Shown one piece after another: positions 1 through 5,386 of a DNA stretch of 5,512 nucleotides. Position numbers and translations under genes: made by a program. The notes beneath the pieces were generated by a model that saw only the letters and a program-made list of their open reading frames with translations, had not been told where the DNA came from and ran no database searches. The DNA lies in assembly GCA_030613125.1 (NCBI GenBank), contig JAUWMO010000239.1:1-5512 (forward strand). The letters run 5' to 3'. This stretch comes from Bacteroidota bacterium. GTDB lineage: Bacteria; Bacteroidota; Bacteroidia; Bacteroidales; VadinHA17. Every line of letters begins with the position of its first letter. The first letter of the stretch is position 1.

Positions 1-16
1 ATGGGCCTTTCCTGTT

Positions 17-169
17 CCAGGGTCTTACGACCCCGGTAAGAAGATACACTGCCTACGGCCGTTTTGAATCAAAAGGAAACCAAGAAATTATCCCATCGGG
101 ATAATATGTTACAACCAGGGACGTAAGTCCCTTGTTCAAGAATAAAGGAAAAATGAGTTCCGTAGGAAC
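17..169. repeat. REP/BIME-like cluster of short hairpins
   Basis: Five short inverted repeats lie within about 150 bp. Stem GGGTC/GACCC has loop TTAC (20-33), extended by CC/GG past an A-C mismatch to 17-36. Stem GCC/GGC has loop TAC (51-59). A perfect 8-bp stem ATTATCCC/GGGATAAT has loop ATC (87-105). Stem AGGGAC/GTCCCT has loop GTAA (117-132), extended by AAC/GTT past a mismatch to 113-136. Stem GTTCC/GGAAC has loop GTA (157-169). Read on the strand that gives a GTA or GTAA loop, the first two point to the minus strand and the last two to the plus strand, with the 8-bp hairpin in the middle. Stem sequences differ while pairing is kept. This resembles extragenic palindromes arranged in opposing orientations (BIMEs). 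No transposase or RAYT gene is visible here. The hairpins are seen directly; the REP assignment is inference. Confidence 0.55.
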
Positions 170-227
170 GGTATGATTTTGTACCTTTAAAGACTAACAA
201 AATCGATAAACCTGAATAGTGCCTAAT

Positions 228-300
228 TACTCACTACGTTCGTGAGATCACTTCGTTAAGTTCCCTTCGGTCATGAGATCGTTTACTCACTTCATTTCAC
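228..300. repeat. Degenerate TCACTTCGTT-type repeat
   Basis: This non-coding stretch is made of diverged copies of a unit like TCACT(T/A)CGTT, seen at 231-240 and 248-257 and more weakly at 286-295. They are interleaved with CGTGAGATC (241-249) and CATGAGATC (272-280), which sit 31 bp apart. The first unit can also fold on itself as CTCAC/GTGAG (230-246). No open reading frame of useful length crosses it. It appears to be an intergenic repeat, possibly the decayed body of a small non-autonomous element, but neither terminal repeats nor target duplications could be identified. Confidence 0.35.
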
Positions 301-329
301 GAAAATCGGGACAGGCTATGAGAACGCCC

Positions 330-378
330 GCCTGAACTATTCGCCAGCCCGACTAGAGTCATTCTGGCGGGGGCAGGC
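330..378. repeat. Nested GC-rich hairpin
   Basis: Three nested inverted repeats share one axis. The outer stem is GCCTG/CAGGC (330-334 with 374-378), the middle stem CGCCAG/CTGGCG (342-347 with 364-369) and the inner stem GACT/AGTC (351-354 with 357-360) around a 2-nt loop. The local GC content is clearly above the flanking DNA. A separate small hairpin CTTAG/CTAAG with loop TTCA follows at 383-396. There is no T-run after the stem on either strand, so a simple intrinsic terminator is unlikely. It could be a mobile palindromic unit or part of the same repeat complex as the upstream palindromes. Confidence 0.45.
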
Positions 379-406
379 TTCGCTTAGTTCACTAAGTTCA
401 ACTATA

Positions 407-438
407 CACTTACAATTCACTTTCAGCTCTTGTAAGTG
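407..438 (-). terminator. Hairpin downstream of the DUF4251 gene
   Basis: A perfect 9-bp inverted repeat, CACTTACAA (407-415) and TTGTAAGTG (430-438), encloses a 14-nt loop and begins 9 nt past the stop codon of the minus-strand DUF4251 gene. Its position suits transcription termination or 3'-end protection of that mRNA. The stem is AT-rich and no U-tract follows it in the minus direction, so it is not a textbook intrinsic terminator. It could equally be another member of the palindrome complex to its left. Confidence 0.35.
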
Positions 439-446
439 CAGTCTCA

Positions 447-1001
447 TTAAAATAGGGTTGGACCTTTAAAAACACGTGATTCATTCAGGGGCACAAGCCT
501 GCCAAAATAATTTAGTTTTGTTGAGGTATTACCACTTACAACAGCATCTGCATTTCCGTTTGGTGCAACTGACATTCGCACAAAAATAGTTCCCAATGAT
601 GAGGAAACCCGAAATTCAATTGAATGTATTCCATTTTTATTCACAGATGCTTTAAAGTCAACAACCTTACCATCAACAGTAATCCCACCTACACCATTAT
701 ATCCCACATCCATCCCGTTTCCGAACTGAAAAGTTCCGGTGTCATTGTCAATACCAATAAAGTTCAATTGGGGTTGTACCACAATCCTTTCTCCATACTT
801 ATTACCCAGAAAGTCTGCTTCAAGAACAAACTTATGAGCCTGAATACTCGCATCAATAATTATTGCCCTTTCGGCCTCTGCACGCTTTTTTTCCTCTTTT
901 TTTGCTTCCCTGGCAGCCTTCTTCTGCTCTTTGCTGGTTTGTTGTGATATAACCGTTACAGATATTAAAGCCATCAGAACCAGAATAATAAATTTTCTCA
1001 T
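447..1001 (-). CDS. Secreted DUF4251 family protein
   Basis: The 184-residue product begins with a signal peptide: basic MRK, a hydrophobic core to about residue 18, then a likely cut near SQQ (19-21), typical of Bacteroidota exports. Residues 23-46 form a highly charged Lys/Glu/Arg/Ala linker, probably helical. The rest, about 50-180, matches my memory of DUF4251: the opening HKFVLEADFLG (57-67), the strand QPQLNFIGIDNDTGTFQFG (76-94), a glycine-rich YNGVGGITVDGKV (101-113) and the end GRLVPLNESRVFKG (167-180). The family is small, beta-rich, exported and of unknown function. The length is normal and both ends look intact. The start is the first ATG in frame and gives a complete signal peptide; no Shine-Dalgarno is seen. 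The gene is separated by 131 AT-rich bases from the MBL gene upstream and is probably transcribed on its own. The family call is confident; the role is unknown. Confidence 0.9.
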   Translation of the reverse strand: MRKFIILVLMALISVTVISQQTSKEQKKAAREAKKEEKKRAEAERAIIIDASIQAHKFVLEADFLGNKYGERIVVQPQLNFIGIDNDTGTFQFGNGMDVGYNGVGGITVDGKVVDFKASVNKNGIHSIEFRVSSSLGTIFVRMSVAPNGNADAVVSGNTSTKLNYFGRLVPLNESRVFKGPTLF

Positions 1002-1132
1002 AATTTAAATATTTAACTGTTTAACTATAAAATTAGTATTTTAAAATCATAAAATTATAAACATATAGTATGTTCTCTGAATTTTAACTCAAATATTATT
1101 CCAATATTAAATTTCTCTCCCGGGTTTAGTAA

Positions 1133-1813
1133 TTATTTGTTAACAACCTCCAAAGAACTCTTTAGAGTTTCTTTCAGGAATGGTTTACCATGACCGGGGT
1201 AAAAAATGCGGGCTTCTGAATCAATAAGGGTTTGCCAGCTTCTCATTAGCCGTGGAACATCATTGGCAAACATTGGAAAAACTGTTTTCCCCCAATAAAG
1301 ATTAAAACATGTATCCCCAACAAAAGTTTCGCCAGTTCCAAAAATTACACTTATTGATCCGCCAGTATGCCCTGGTGTTGGTATAACGGCAGCCGTAAAG
1401 CCAAAATCATTAAGAGAACAGACTTCGTTAATTAAAATATCGGCCTTAACGGGATAATATTTTGAACAGGGATTTACGATTTTACCCAAATATGATATTA
1501 TTTTACTAAGAAATGTAGTCCCCTCAGGTATTGGGGCTTCACCACGCTCCAATATTCCTGCCTCATCAATATGGACCATGACCGGGGCTTTACTTTGCTC
1601 TTTCAACCATTTTAGATTCCCAACATGATCGTAATGTACATGTGTAACAATGATAAGGGAAATATCAGCCGGATTAATTTTTTTCTTTTTAAGTTTCTTA
1701 CTTAGTTTTCGTGAACTTACAGGCCTCCCAGAGTCAATCAACAGATATTTGTTATTTTCCCTTACAAGGTACAGAATACTGAATCCTATATTTACTGATA
1801 TTACTTCAACCAT
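1133..1813 (-). CDS. MBL-fold metallo-hydrolase
   Basis: This 226-residue protein carries the full metal-binding set of the metallo-beta-lactamase superfamily. The THVHYDHVG motif gives H58, H60, D62 and H63; PTPGHTGG gives H149; VGDTCF gives the bridging D167; and YPGHGKP gives H208. That predicts a dinuclear, probably zinc, site and hydrolysis of an ester, thioester or similar bond. The N-terminal strand pair ending LLIDSGR (24-30) is typical of the fold. There is no signal peptide, so it should be cytoplasmic. The size fits stand-alone glyoxalase II-like or lactonase-like members, but no substrate-defining region was recognised and no narrower name is justified. The start lies 3 nt after the stop of the upstream lipoprotein gene, so the two are almost certainly co-transcribed. 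A Lys-rich helix at 35-45 is a local peculiarity. Family assignment is very secure; substrate is unknown. Confidence 0.92.
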   Translation of the reverse strand: MVEVISVNIGFSILYLVRENNKYLLIDSGRPVSSRKLSKKLKKKKINPADISLIIVTHVHYDHVGNLKWLKEQSKAPVMVHIDEAGILERGEAPIPEGTTFLSKIISYLGKIVNPCSKYYPVKADILINEVCSLNDFGFTAAVIPTPGHTGGSISVIFGTGETFVGDTCFNLYWGKTVFPMFANDVPRLMRSWQTLIDSEARIFYPGHGKPFLKETLKSSLEVVNK

Positions 1814-1816
1814 TTG

Positions 1817-2230
1817 TCACAATTTCCCAGGATCAAGAACTACAACAGTTCTCACTATTTTCGAATTATCAGGTTGAATGATCTCTATTGTATAGGTTCC
1901 TGCACTACTGAAATTAATATCAAAATAGGTTCCATCAAGCTTTACAATCACAGATGGACATTCATCAGCCCCGGAGTTCTTTCCCCACAACTTTATTGAT
2001 ATGGTAGTTCCCTCAAATGAACTTTCGTCATGAGAAAAAGAGTAACAACCATTATCTCCTATTGTGCCAAAGAATTCAATTCGTAAGGTTTCATCAAGGT
2101 TGATGGTATCGGCTACATGGATACTATCAACCTTAATAACAAATGTTGTTTCCTTGTTCTTATTACAATTTATTAAGGTCAAGCTAAAAAGCAATACAGG
2201 GAGAACTACAAAAGTCTGTTTTATTTTCAT
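1817..2230 (-). CDS. Small predicted lipoprotein, Ig-like
   Basis: The 137-residue product starts with MKIKQ and a hydrophobic segment (about 7-20) ending in LINC, a plausible lipobox with C22 as the lipidated residue; Asn before the Cys is slightly unusual. A polar linker NKNKET follows. The remainder reads as alternating beta strands: IRIEFFGTIG-like strands near 50-60, NGCYSF (60-65), TISIKLWG (76-83), and a closing GTYTIEIIQPDNSK (111-124) that resembles the last strands of Ig/PKD-type sandwiches. C62 and C91 could form a disulfide. I have a general memory of similar NGCYSF-containing secreted proteins in Bacteroidota but no family name. It is the first gene of a two-gene operon with the MBL hydrolase. 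Location is probably outer or inner membrane, facing the periplasm or surface; the function is unknown. Confidence 0.75.
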   Translation of the reverse strand: MKIKQTFVVLPVLLFSLTLINCNKNKETTFVIKVDSIHVADTINLDETLRIEFFGTIGDNGCYSFSHDESSFEGTTISIKLWGKNSGADECPSVIVKLDGTYFDINFSSAGTYTIEIIQPDNSKIVRTVVVLDPGKL

Positions 2231-2515
2231 CTTAATATGAATTAAAAAAGTTTCATTAATATAATTATCTGCAAAACAACAGTAAATAGGTTAAACAAGC
2301 ACTAAAGATAATATTTATGCCGGTAAATACAATGTTATACAATCATAGTAAATATCAGGTGCATAATAGTAAAGACTTTTCATCATATTATTAAAATCGC
2401 AAGACGCGGGACTCTTATTTTCCCTGGATAATCAACCTTTATTAGTAACAATTTCCTGAACCTCTATTTAAAAAATTTAGTATTTTTACTGTACCTAACA
2501 TAAATCGTTTATTTC
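2231..2515. other. Divergent intergenic region
   Basis: These 285 bases separate the minus-strand lipoprotein-MBL operon from the plus-strand phosphatase-like gene, and no gene is seen in them. For the minus strand, the complement of 2272-2279 reads TTGTTTTG, one mismatch from TAnnTTTG and 42 nt from the lipoprotein start, with a TTG 16 bases further upstream (2298-2296); this is a weak promoter candidate. The heptamer GTAAATA occurs three times (2282-2288, 2322-2328 with a final C, and 2349-2355), reading TATTTAC on the minus strand. No palindrome, riboswitch or RNA gene was recognised. Confidence 0.4.
2481..2488 (+). promoter_or_regulatory. Possible -7 box of the phosphatase gene
   Basis: TATTTTTA matches the Bacteroidota -7 consensus TAnnTTTG except for the last base and lies 35 nt before the start codon, a usual distance in this phylum. 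No TTG-type -33 element sits at the expected spacing. The extended string TATTTTTACTG is nearly repeated upstream of the next gene. Confidence 0.35.
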
Positions 2516-3259
2516 ATGGGAAATCCCGGAAGTATCATAAAAAGCCTGTTTTCAACCTGCTTATTTCTGTTTTTAGCAACATACCATGTTAATGGGCAAA
2601 AATTCTATACCAAGCTAAGTGATTATTGTTCAACACTTTCTCATGAATTTCAAAAAATACCAGGTGAAAGGAAGGAAATCCTTCATGAGCTTGGAAATTA
2701 TATTCTGGAACCTAAATCAATAAACACAACTGTACAACTACTTTTCGTTTGTTCTCAAAATTCAAGAAGAAGTCAGTTTGCCCAGGTATGGGCACAAACT
2801 GCCTCTTATTATTATAAATTAAATAATATCAAGTCCTTCTCCGGTGGCCTCAATGAAAATGCTATTAATTACCGTATTATGGAAGCATTAAAGAAAGCCG
2901 GATTCTCGGTCACCACTTCTGAAGTGTATTCCAAAAATCCTGTATATCTGTTAAGCGTAGGCAGAAAGTATCCGGATATATTTATTTTTTCAAAAAAGTA
3001 TGATTATTGGAACAATCCGGATGCTTACTTTTTTTCTGTTTATTGTAGTGCAAGCCTTATTGAGAAAGGTCTCCAAATTCCCGGAGCTGTACAAACAATA
3101 AATTTACCTTATGAGGATATCCGTATTTTTGACAATTCACCCGGATGGTACCTCAGAAACGATGAAATTTGCCGGCAGGTTGCAAGGGAAATGTTTTATT
3201 TAATGGATTATATAAAAAAAATTGAAAAAAGAAGAAAAAAGAAGAATCGCCGGAAATAG
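2516..3259 (+). CDS. Exported LMW tyrosine phosphatase/ArsC-like protein
   Basis: The 247-residue product has an N-terminal signal peptide (hydrophobic 11-22, likely cut near VNGQ, 25-28) before a low-molecular-weight phosphatase/arsenate-reductase domain. The phosphate loop VCSQNSRRSQ (78-87) satisfies CX5R, with nucleophile C79 and R85. It is followed by FAQVWAQTA (88-96), SFSGG (107-111), a helix ending KKAGF (126-130), NPVYLL (141-146), PYEDIRIFD (198-206) and CRQVAREMFYLM (219-230). From memory, Bacteroidota relatives of about 200 residues share HNSRRS, QVWAQTA, SGG, NPVYA, a YEDP loop and EMFYVF. Two differences stand out: the usual Cys-Ser-x-Ala-Asp segment ending in Cys-Pro is replaced by CSASLIEKGLQIPG (177-190), and YEDP reads YEDI. 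The signal peptide and a very basic tail (235-247) are additional. It may be a periplasmic phosphatase or a diverged binding protein; activity is uncertain. The ATG chosen gives an intact signal peptide. Confidence 0.8.
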   Translation: MGNPGSIIKSLFSTCLFLFLATYHVNGQKFYTKLSDYCSTLSHEFQKIPGERKEILHELGNYILEPKSINTTVQLLFVCSQNSRRSQFAQVWAQTASYYYKLNNIKSFSGGLNENAINYRIMEALKKAGFSVTTSEVYSKNPVYLLSVGRKYPDIFIFSKKYDYWNNPDAYFFSVYCSASLIEKGLQIPGAVQTINLPYEDIRIFDNSPGWYLRNDEICRQVAREMFYLMDYIKKIEKRRKKKNRRK

Positions 3260-3299
3260 CCAGTTGTGGCATTATTATTGTAATCTTACCGACATTAGA

Positions 3300-3307
3300 T
3301 ATTTTAC
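3300..3307 (+). promoter_or_regulatory. Possible -7 box before the exported protein gene
   Basis: TATTTTAC lies 38 nt before the start codon at 3338 and belongs to the string TATTTTACTG, which almost repeats the one upstream of the phosphatase-like gene. It has two mismatches to TAnnTTTG and no evident -33 element. The 78-bp gap could also be read through from the upstream gene, so this is a weak call. Confidence 0.25.
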
Positions 3308-3337
3308 TGAAATTATACTATTAAAATTGAGTTATCG

Positions 3338-4027
3338 ATGAGAATAATGAAACATTTACTTATTACCATGTTTGCTCTGTTACCCGGAATCCTGTTCAGC
3401 CAGGTGGTTGTGCAGGGTATGGATGAATTACTTTATTATGAAAGACTGAACTATTTTCAGGAAGGTATAGTTAAAAACTCATACAACGGAATAAGTGGAT
3501 CTCCTTATCTGAATGATGATTTCAGGAAAGCCGAAGTACGAACTAAAGAGGATGTTTCATACATAGGCGAGTTACGATATAACATATTCAAAGATGAAAT
3601 GGAATATAAGGTTAATGGTATTGTTTACTGGATTTCCAACCCTTTGATAATTGACTACATCAAAATTGACAATGAGACCTTTATGTATTTCTGTAAGGAA
3701 GGTATGGACAGTGACAAAGGTTGTTATTTTAAAGCGCTTGTAACCGGCAATTGTAAATTGCTTGTAAAAAAAGGGATCATTCTTCAGGATGCTGTTCCAC
3801 CAAAACCTTACCAGGAGGCCAAACCTGCAGAATTTGTTAAACATAAAGACAGCTATTTTCTTCAGAAAAGCAATGCTTACCCCCAGAGAATAGCAAATAA
3901 AAAAAGTATTATTAAAATTTTATCTGATAAAAGCACAGAGATTTCTAAATTCATAAAAACCAATAAAATCAATTCAAACAAAGAAGACAACCTGATTGAT
4001 CTTATAAATTATTACAATAGTTTATAA
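3338..4027 (+). CDS. Exported protein of unknown function
   Basis: The 229-residue product starts with a clear signal peptide: MRIMKH, a hydrophobic core at 7-19, and a probable cut at FSQ (20-22), the common Bacteroidota pattern. The body contains GSPYLNDDFRKAEV (54-67), LRYNIFKDEMEYKVNG (79-94), a GCYFKALVTGNCKLLVKK-type stretch (about 128-145) and a Lys/Asn-rich helical end closing in LINYYNSL (222-229). The pattern of GSPYLN, RYN, a strand-rich middle and a final YYN motif resembles unnamed secreted proteins I recall from Bacteroidota, but I cannot give a domain name. C119, C128 and C138 occur in the mature part. Start codon M1 is used; an alternative ATG at residue 4 would still leave a signal peptide. 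It lies 78 nt after the phosphatase-like gene on the same strand, so co-transcription is possible. Coding status is strong; the function is unknown. Confidence 0.8.
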   Translation: MRIMKHLLITMFALLPGILFSQVVVQGMDELLYYERLNYFQEGIVKNSYNGISGSPYLNDDFRKAEVRTKEDVSYIGELRYNIFKDEMEYKVNGIVYWISNPLIIDYIKIDNETFMYFCKEGMDSDKGCYFKALVTGNCKLLVKKGIILQDAVPPKPYQEAKPAEFVKHKDSYFLQKSNAYPQRIANKKSIIKILSDKSTEISKFIKTNKINSNKEDNLIDLINYYNSL

Positions 4028-4075
4028 CCCTTCAGAAATCAGAACTTATTTTATCACTCATTACTTAAATATCCT

Positions 4076-4083
4076 TACTTTTG
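4076..4083 (+). promoter_or_regulatory. Perfect TAnnTTTG -7 box
   Basis: TACTTTTG is an exact match to the Bacteroidota -7 consensus TAnnTTTG and lies 27 bases before the ATG at 4111. A -33 TTTG is not seen upstream at normal spacing. It could drive the small ORF at 4111 or, with a long leader, the DUF6452-DUF6048 unit. Confidence 0.45.
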
Positions 4084-4110
4084 TTGTGATCCGGCAAACT
4101 TGGCCTTCTT

Positions 4111-4218
4111 ATGAGAACATTGTTGGTTTTTTCAGGACATTTTACTTATCTCATTTTATTGGTTTTATATTCATCTATTTTAAATTTTTATTTAACTAAA
4201 ATACAGATATTTGACTAG
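4111..4218 (+). CDS. Possible 35-residue membrane peptide
   Basis: A complete small ORF, ATG to TAG, fills much of the 216-bp gap between two larger genes. Its product starts MRTLLVFSGHFTY, has a hydrophobic run of about residues 11-28 (FTYLILLVLYSSILNFYL) and ends polar, TKIQIFD. This would be a single transmembrane peptide. A perfect TAnnTTTG box stands 27 bases upstream, which gives some weight to expression. Against it, the DNA is T-rich, and any frame through such DNA tends to encode hydrophobic residues; there is no Shine-Dalgarno; and I recognise no homolog. It may instead be the untranslated leader of the next gene. It stops 25 nt before the DUF6452 start, so leader-peptide behaviour is also conceivable. 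Confidence 0.3.
   Translation: MRTLLVFSGHFTYLILLVLYSSILNFYLTKIQIFD
4206..4213 (+). promoter_or_regulatory. Possible -7 box of the DUF6452 gene
   Basis: GATATTTG differs from TAnnTTTG at one position only and ends 30 nt before the DUF6452 start codon, a usual spacing. No -33 element is evident. It overlaps the end of the small ORF at 4111-4218. Confidence 0.35.
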
Positions 4219-4243
4219 GTGTATTAATTCAACTTATATGTAA

Positions 4244-4720
4244 ATGGCCCGATGGAACCTCCATATTTTAATTATCATCTTTTGTGTACTTTTGTACATG
4301 GAGGTTTCATGTAATATAAACAGGCCATGCGATAAACCAACAAAGTTTCCGGTTGAAACAACCTTTTATACCAGTAATTCGGAGGAGCTGCAAGACACAA
4401 TTTTAGAAAATATCACTCTTTATGGAATTGGCAGAGAGGACAGTTTACTTTATAATGGTATCGATACAAATAAACTAAACTTTCGATTATCTCCATTTTC
4501 TGATACAACCAGTATAGTTATTATCTCAGATTCAAATTCTGACACTGTTGTTTTTTTTTACAAGAGGCATTTACAAATGGTCTCACCAGAATGTGATTTT
4601 GCCATGTTCTTTGATATAAACCAAATATTGAATACAACTAATTTTATTGATTCAATCTCATTATTAGATAAAATTCTTGATGCAGGCAAAAAAGAACATC
4701 TTCAGGTTTTTGTGCATTAG
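4244..4720 (+). CDS. DUF6452 family envelope protein
   Basis: The 158-residue product begins with a hydrophobic segment (about 7-18) followed by VSC, where C23 may be lipidated, although Glu at -3 makes the lipobox poor. The mature part has the DUF6452 pattern as I know it: a second Cys in NRPCD (C29), a strand VETTFYTSN (37-45), ENITLYGIGREDSLLYN (55-71), a central LNFRLSPFSDTTSIVI (78-93), DTVVFFYKR (100-108) and the diagnostic MVSPECDFAMFF (112-123, C117), which may pair with C29. The family is exported, beta-rich and of unknown function, and in Bacteroidota it often sits next to DUF6048, as here. Its last 41 nt overlap the DUF6048 start. A T9 run at 4551-4559 encodes V-F-F-Y in frame and is a possible slippage point. 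The 3' end runs past the last conserved motif normally. Family call good; role unknown. Confidence 0.8.
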   Translation: MARWNLHILIIIFCVLLYMEVSCNINRPCDKPTKFPVETTFYTSNSEELQDTILENITLYGIGREDSLLYNGIDTNKLNFRLSPFSDTTSIVIISDSNSDTVVFFYKRHLQMVSPECDFAMFFDINQILNTTNFIDSISLLDKILDAGKKEHLQVFVH

Positions 4721-5354
4721 CATTTTTTTTGGCATCTGTTATGCAGGTCATACACAGGCTGATTCCACAAAAAGAATTGGAGGCCTTACTATTGGAATAG
4801 ATGTTTCCAGATTTTTGGTCCAGATATGGAAACCTGTTAAGGGGAATTTCGAATTTTCACTGGAATCGACAGTTACAAAAAATATTTCTGTTGTAGGGGA
4901 AGCAGGAGTTTTACATACAAACTTTTCAGAGGACACTTACAGTTACGAATCAAAAGGTTCATATTTTAGGTTAGGAACACAATTTAACCTTTTAAAAAGG
5001 GAGTATGATGATAACGACAAGCTGTATATTGGTCTGTTATATGGTTTTTCCACTTTTTCACATAAAGCCGACTATATTCAAATTACGGATGGGTATTGGG
5101 GCAGTGGTTCTGGCAGCCTCCCTCTCACAAGTCTCACCGCGAATTGGTTTGAAGTAAAAATAGGTCTTTGTGTTGAGATTATTCGAAACTGGTCACTTGG
5201 CTGGGCAATAAGAACACGGATATATATGTTTGGTAAAGAAGATCCTATTATGTCGCCATATATTATTCCCGGTTATGGAAAACACGATAAAAGTCCGGCT
5301 ATTGGCATAAGTTATTCGGTATTTTACCGGATACCATACAGAAAGAGAAAATAA
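4680..5354 (+). CDS. DUF6048 family outer-membrane protein
   Basis: The start chosen is the ATG at 4680, giving 224 residues. An in-frame TTG at 4677 would add one residue but is less likely. The first 26 residues form a signal peptide (MQAKKN, hydrophobic 8-22, cut near HTQA, 24-27). The mature protein matches DUF6048: GLTIGIDVSRFLVQIWKP (35-52), NFEFSLESTV (56-65), NISVVGEAG (68-76), SYFRLGTQFNLLKR (94-107), KLYIGLLYGFSTFSH (114-128), NWFEVKIGLCVEIIRNWSLGW (155-175) and the terminal GISYSVFYRIPYRKRK (209-224). Alternating strands with aromatic girdles and repeated GLxYG-type turns fit a small outer-membrane beta-barrel. The start lies inside the DUF6452 gene with a 41-nt overlap in another frame, which suggests translational coupling and a shared function. 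A basic RKRK end after the last strand is slightly unusual. The function is unknown. Confidence 0.85.
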   Translation: MQAKKNIFRFLCISIFFGICYAGHTQADSTKRIGGLTIGIDVSRFLVQIWKPVKGNFEFSLESTVTKNISVVGEAGVLHTNFSEDTYSYESKGSYFRLGTQFNLLKREYDDNDKLYIGLLYGFSTFSHKADYIQITDGYWGSGSGSLPLTSLTANWFEVKIGLCVEIIRNWSLGWAIRTRIYMFGKEDPIMSPYIIPGYGKHDKSPAIGISYSVFYRIPYRKRK

Positions 5355-5386
5355 ACCAGGTTATAATGTGAATTAATAATTACCTA

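Noticed and set aside
1..200. CRISPR array or tRNA/rRNA fragment in the palindrome-rich left end
   Set aside because: The palindromes differ in stem sequence and spacing, so there are no constant direct repeats with spacers, and no cloverleaf or rRNA signature is seen.
624..947. Plus-strand ORF opposite the DUF4251 gene
   Set aside because: It is the antisense shadow of a well-supported gene; its product is Phe/Leu/Cys-rich with no recognisable domain.
1090..1097. Minus-strand promoter box AATATTTG for the DUF4251 gene
   Set aside because: It has one mismatch to TAnnTTTG but lies 89 nt from the start codon in very AT-rich DNA, where such matches are expected by chance.
1002..1132. Intrinsic terminator after the MBL gene
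   Set aside because: The stretch is AT-rich with no stable stem followed by a U-run on the minus strand.
1650..1999. Two plus-strand ORFs (1650-1877 and 1814-1999) opposite the MBL and lipoprotein genes
   Set aside because: Both run antisense to genes with clear family motifs or a lipobox and show no coding features of their own.
3572..3844. Minus-strand ORF inside the exported protein gene
   Set aside because: It is antisense to a gene with a signal peptide and conserved-looking motifs; its product has no recognisable pattern.
4748..4936. Minus-strand ORF inside the DUF6048 gene
   Set aside because: It is a shadow of the barrel gene with no upstream signals.
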